A DNA stretch of 64,000 nucleotides from Plasmodium brasilianum. Lineage: Eukaryota; Apicomplexa; Aconoidasida; Haemosporida; Plasmodiidae. Below the pieces are notes generated by a model. That model did not search any database. It worked only from the letters and a program-made list of their open reading frames with translations, and had not been told where the DNA came from. Every line of letters starts with the position of its first letter. Position 1 is the stretch's first letter. The stretch covers positions 640,001-704,000 of the forward strand of contig NC_090121.1 of NCBI RefSeq assembly GCF_023973825.1, read 5' to 3'. Shown here piece by piece: positions 59,271 through 64,000 of the stretch. The position numbers and the translations under genes are program-made.

Positions 59271-62200
59271 AAATGTTAAAAGGGTAAGAAAAGGAATGAG
59301 GATGGGGAGGGGAAAGAAATGGGCTTACATACAAATATAAATAAATAAATGTATATCTATATGTACATATACACATATATATACATATATATATGTACGT
59401 TGTGACATAAAGTTTATAGTGTGACTCTTAAAATTTATAATAATCAAAACAAATTGCTAGTAAATATAGTCTATTGTTATGGATTTCTATTTTTAAACAA
59501 TTTCAGAATTTTTTGTAACCTCTAATACATCTTTAATATGCGAGTAATATTTCTTCATTTTAATTTATTTTATATTTATGCTTGTATCATTATTTTTTTT
59601 TTTTTTTAAATGGATATAAATATATATGGCATTTTTCGTTCTTCAAAATTATGAAACTCTGTAAAGGAAAATATATATTTGTACAAAATAGGAGGAAAAA
59701 AAAAATTGTTAATATTAGCAATTTTTTTATTAAAATTGAGGAAAGTGACTTAAATGTCAAGAGTTGCGTAAAATAAAAAAAAACTATATACATTACATAT
59801 ATACATATATATATATATATATGTATATATGTATATATATTATTGACCATAAATTTACCTACCCATTGGCGAATCTATCATAATTTTTTCATGTAAAATG
59901 ATACTATATATATATTTCAAACAGAATTTCTTTTTATTTTTTTTTAATTTTAATACTTCATTTTTCTCCTAACCTCAAATGAATATTTAAAAAAAAAAAA
60001 AAAGAAGAGTATGTTAATTTATTATTTTACAACATTGTTATTTACATTGTTGCATCTTTTACTGTATTGTACAAGCCTTAAGCTATTATTTATTTATATA
60101 AACCATATATAATTCATTTTTATAATTTTTATTCCTTCTCATTAATTATGGTTATATATATGTATATACGTATATATGCATTATGTTAATGGTGCTATTT
60201 TATATTTTTTTTTTCTCAGTACATTTACCCAAATCTTTAACAGATAAAGTACTTATAAATAATGATATGATAATGCGCGTGTTTGTTCTTTCTGTATTAC
60301 TATCGAATTACAAATATGAATAAAGTATTTCATATAATTCCGTAATAGAAAGTTATACATCTTGAATAGAAATATAATAGGAATAATTTATTAGATATTA
60401 AAGAGAAGCAGAAAAGAATAATATAAACCATATTGTTGTTATATTAGATGCCTACGGCAATATATGTGAGAACATATAAATGTACATTTCATGTATGCTT
60501 ATACGAATAAGTATATTTACATCTTAGGTTTTTCGAACCTTTTACATGAATAATGTGTTCTTTTAAGTTTTTGAGGTCACCACCGGTTAAACTCGGGCTT
60601 TAAAATTTATATATACATTTGTTAGGAACTTTGAAAATTCGAGGAAAAAAAGCTTTAGTTACTGAACATATGAACAAAAGAGAACAAATATTGCAAAAAA
60701 ATAGATCCGAAATAAGCTATATATATATATATATATATAATATGTTCTTGTAGTGAAAATATGGGAAAATAAAACAAAACTGATCGAATTTTTGTAATAT
60801 ATATTTATTTTATATATGCACCAAAATTCTGCATATATAGTAAATATATGTTGTGTAATAATTCTACTTAACATATTTAAACATCTTCCTTTATTTAAAA
60901 AAAAAAAAAAAAAAGAAGAATAAAGATATTTTAAATTCATATTTAGTATTATACTTACATTTTTCAGCATAAATTTAAAAAATTAATTTCACTACTGTTT
61001 TTAATTAAAATAATACGTAAAAAAATGGTGTAGGCTTTTTCGCTTTTAATAATATATTTGCCATAAAATTATTTATAGTACTATTAGTTATACCTCATTT
61101 TACACTCATATATTATATATTATATATTATATATTATATATTATATATATATATATATACATAATATAGAAAATATAGGAAATATGGATCTTCTTTGACG
61201 TGATATTATAACGAAAAAGGTATATTATTATCTCTTTAACTACATACAGATATATGTGTATGCCACTGCTAATTACTGTTAACTATAAATTAACAGTTGT
61301 ATGATACTATATCATTTTTGGGGTTATAACAGTATTTGTCCTCTTTTTATAATTTTTGTTTTTTTTGAACTTAAAAATTCTAATAACTACCGTAGTAAAT
61401 TTGTCAAAAATAAAAAAATATAATTGTTTGTATCGTCACAAAGCACATACATATATATATATACATATATTTATGTAGGTATATTCATATAAATAAATGT
61501 TTATTAGTAACACATGGATTTAACCTTTTTCGAATTGTTAAATTTTACATAGTTCATACTGCTTTAATGATTTAATAGCAGACATTTTCTTTTTAAACGT
61601 AAGGAATGTTAACAATATTATATAGTTATTACTGCATTATATATATGCATGTATGTAAGCATATTTTTTTTTTTTTTCATTTATTTTGCTGAAAAATACT
61701 GCTCTTTTGTCAAGTCACAAATATATTAGGGCTTTTTATCACATTTTATTTTCATCCTTTTAACAATTGTTTTTTAGCTATTTATATCTTCATAAATTCA
61801 AGGTGATAGTAGTTTTTACAATGAAATGTATTTGCATGCATAATAGTATTCATGTCACTCCGTTAAAAAAATAAATAAATATAGATATATATATATATAT
61901 ATATATATATACGTACACATATGTACACACATATACATTCCTATTTATATATGTATGCCCACGTAAAAATATTTATTTTATGGTTACTACTACTTATATT
62001 ACTACCTTAAAAACAGCAAAAAGTGGTATTAAAAGTAAAAAATATATAGTAATAATATTCTTGTACTTATACCGAGAAAATCTCAATGAAAAATTGAAAA
62101 TGTCATGGTATTTTATAAAAAAAAAAATTATTTAAGTATCGTTATATATCTTTTAATTTTATTTCATTTTTTATTCTCTTTCTTTTACTGCTTTTGAAAA

Positions 62201-63116
62201 TGTATAGAATTTAAATTTATATATAATAATATATTTGTTAATTCACTTTCTTAAAAGTACTAGAATTTTCATAAAAATTATACATTAATTTACATATTGT
62301 ATATGTGAATGGTATAATATATATATACGCTTTTATTATTATATTATATATAATACATATATTAATATATATGCACATATATATATTTAATATGTATACA
62401 TTTTTTTCATATATGCAATATTTTATTCAGTTTGCATAATATTGTTTGCTTCAAACTTATTACATAAAAATGTATTAATATTTACTATAATGTGTATAAT
62501 ATGCATAAGTACACATTACACTTATGAATTCTGTTTAAATGACATTTCATAAGTAAAAACACATATCACAAGGAAAAAATAATAAGAATGCATTAAATAA
62601 AGCATACGTAACAATACTGAAGAAATATTCTTCTGATACAAGCTTAAATGAAGAAAATTTATGTTTCATTCCTTCGGCATATTGTAAGGAATATTGCAAA
62701 TACGTAAAATTTTGAAATTACCTTTGAAGTTTAACAAATAAGAAACGTAAATACAAAGAGGTATACCACAATATCATCGAACATTTACTGTATATGTGTA
62801 TATATTGCAAAGTAAAAAACGAATTGTTACAATTGATACAATTAATATATTACAATAATTTGTTGTTATATGTGTATATATATTGTGGAAAAAAGAAAAC
62901 GTACGCATCATTTATTTTTTGAAAAAACACATGAAATAAGAAGTGAATTTAACATTATATAATACCCTTCATAAACGTGTGTTTTGAAGTTATTTTTCTT
63001 TTACAGTAAAAGCGTATCATTTATAAATACAGTGTTAAATAATTACATTAATGTATAAATAATATATTTTTTTTTTTTTTTTTTTTTTTGCATATATTAA
63101 TATAAATATTTGGTGC

Positions 63117-63155
<39 letters not shown>

Positions 63156-63843
63156 GGCTTTTTGTCTATTTCAAATGAGTTAGAATTTTTGCTATAAATT
63201 GTCAATTTTTTTCCTTTTTATTTATTTTTTTTTTTTTTTTTCTGAAATTTATTTGTTAAATATAATTATTTCTTAAATTTTTCATTTAAGTGAACAATTA
63301 ATGCAAATAGACAAAATTTATGTATAAATAATATCGCGTTTTATGTAACTCTAATTTTAATTATAAATATTATGCACTTATTATTTATGAAAGAAAAGAG
63401 TAAGAACCTGTGTTATGTATTGACGGTACAAGCATACACATGTAAATATATTTACATAAAAATAAAGTGTATATATGTATATACATATTCTAGAAGTACG
63501 TACATGTATTGATTATATTTACCCATAAAAAAACACATATATTTGTATATATATATATATATATATATATATTGTATTTACATGTGTATGCTTATTAGCA
63601 TACTTAAAGTACTATAATTTTTATGACTGTTGAATAATAATCGCAGAATATTATATGCTTTTTTATTTAGTCATAAAAATTACATACTTTTAATATCAAC
63701 TCTTGAGCATCGTAATTTTCAATTTTCTCTTATTACATCTTACGTTCATTTAACTTTTGTATTGACATAAAAATCTTTCAACTTATATTTTAATTATTAT
63801 TTCCAGTGTAATTTTAGAATAATCTCAACATATGCATTTATAA

Positions 63844-63879
<36 letters not shown>

Positions 63880-64000
63880 TAATACATACAGAAACAATGT
63901 AAGCTGAGGATGTTTAAAATTATACACATATAACACACCGATATTTACCTAGGATGCAGCATCATTAATATATTTGCGTTTTCATTTTTTTGTTTTATAG
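59271..64000. other. 4.7 kb terminal region without a supported gene
   Basis: AT-rich throughout, with poly-A (59990-60003 and 60898-60914), poly-T (63070-63089 and 63120-63150) and TA runs (61144-61160, 61884-61910, 63547-63572, 63848-63876). I find no reading frame with family similarity; the small frames at 59582-59850 and 60659-60970 are Phe/Ile/Lys/Tyr-rich. It presumably includes the UTP13 promoter and, past the window edge, part of a neighbouring gene's flank. Confidence 0.55.
60520..60605. other. GC-enriched hairpin-containing segment, possible small RNA
   Basis: The sequence AGGTTTTTCGAACCT (60527-60541) forms a short hairpin, and 60572-60602 (GAGGTCACCACCGGTTAAACTCGGGC) is unusually G+C-rich for this intergenic region. 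I do not recognise a tRNA, snRNA or snoRNA box set. Strand and boundaries are unknown. Confidence 0.25.

Noticed and set aside
60659..60970. Minus-strand 103-residue frame with hydrophobic stretches
   Set aside because: Composition is Phe/Ile/Tyr-rich like other AT-driven frames; it contains TA-repeat-derived Tyr-Ile runs and no family similarity.
1..64000. tRNA, rRNA, CRISPR arrays, insertion sequences and subtelomeric gene families
   Set aside because: I looked for tRNA T-loop signatures, rRNA-like conserved blocks, spaced direct repeats with unique spacers, transposase motifs and variant antigen genes, and found none that I could support.

Overview
The window is nuclear DNA of a malaria parasite (genus Plasmodium). 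Base composition is extremely AT-rich, intergenic regions are full of poly-A/T and AT-dinucleotide runs, genes are split by short AT-rich GT-AG introns, and proteins carry Asn/Lys/Asp-rich low-complexity inserts. The gene order (KH-domain PREBP, heme oxygenase-like protein, RING protein, a candidate rhoptry protein, bc1 subunit 7, HGPRT, phosphoglucomutase-2, GMP synthetase, NIF-type phosphatase, ATG18, UTP13) matches what I recall of a segment of P. falciparum chromosome 10. The long intergenic repeats and the protein differences suggest a different species, perhaps of the malariae/ovale type; that species call is inference.

Layout: PREBP (+, 1249-4386) converges across a large TATG repeat field on a six-exon heme-oxygenase-like gene (-, 6970-9053). 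A nine-exon RNF10-like RING gene (+, 10437-14126) converges across an ATACAT repeat field on an uncharacterised basic protein (-, 16042-17205). A secreted two-exon protein with Asn/Glu-Lys repeats (+, 19253-20394) faces bc1 subunit 7 (-, 21516-22487). Three minus-strand metabolic genes follow: HGPRT (25440-27010, three exons including a tiny first one), phosphoglucomutase-2 (28838-30619) and GMP synthetase (33848-35485). A divergent 3.5 kb gap leads to an FCP1-like CTD phosphatase with a C-terminal BRCT (+, 39013-43981, three exons), an 806-residue protein of unknown function (+, 44961-47381), ATG18 (-, 48580-49979, two exons), a RING plus TRAF-like zinc-finger protein with a C-terminal membrane segment (+, 52583-54543, three exons) and the WD40 protein UTP13 (-, 55398-59270, two exons). 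The last 4.7 kb has no gene I can support.

Together the genes cover purine salvage (HGPRT, GMP synthetase, possibly phosphoglucomutase-2 through ribose phosphates), apicoplast maintenance (heme-oxygenase-like protein, ATG18), mitochondrial respiration (bc1 subunit 7), transcription and ribosome biogenesis (FCP1-like phosphatase, PREBP, UTP13) and ubiquitin ligation (two RING proteins). Exon junctions were worked out by hand from reading frame, GT-AG signals and family alignment; the joined frames are all multiples of three.

The points most worth a second look are: seven KH-like units in PREBP with only one intact GxxG loop; loss of the heme-oxygenase distal-helix glycine motif; the membrane-anchored RING/TRAF protein; the unknown 806-residue protein; short-period tandem repeats just upstream of several start codons; and two GC-enriched non-coding stretches that may hold structured RNA.
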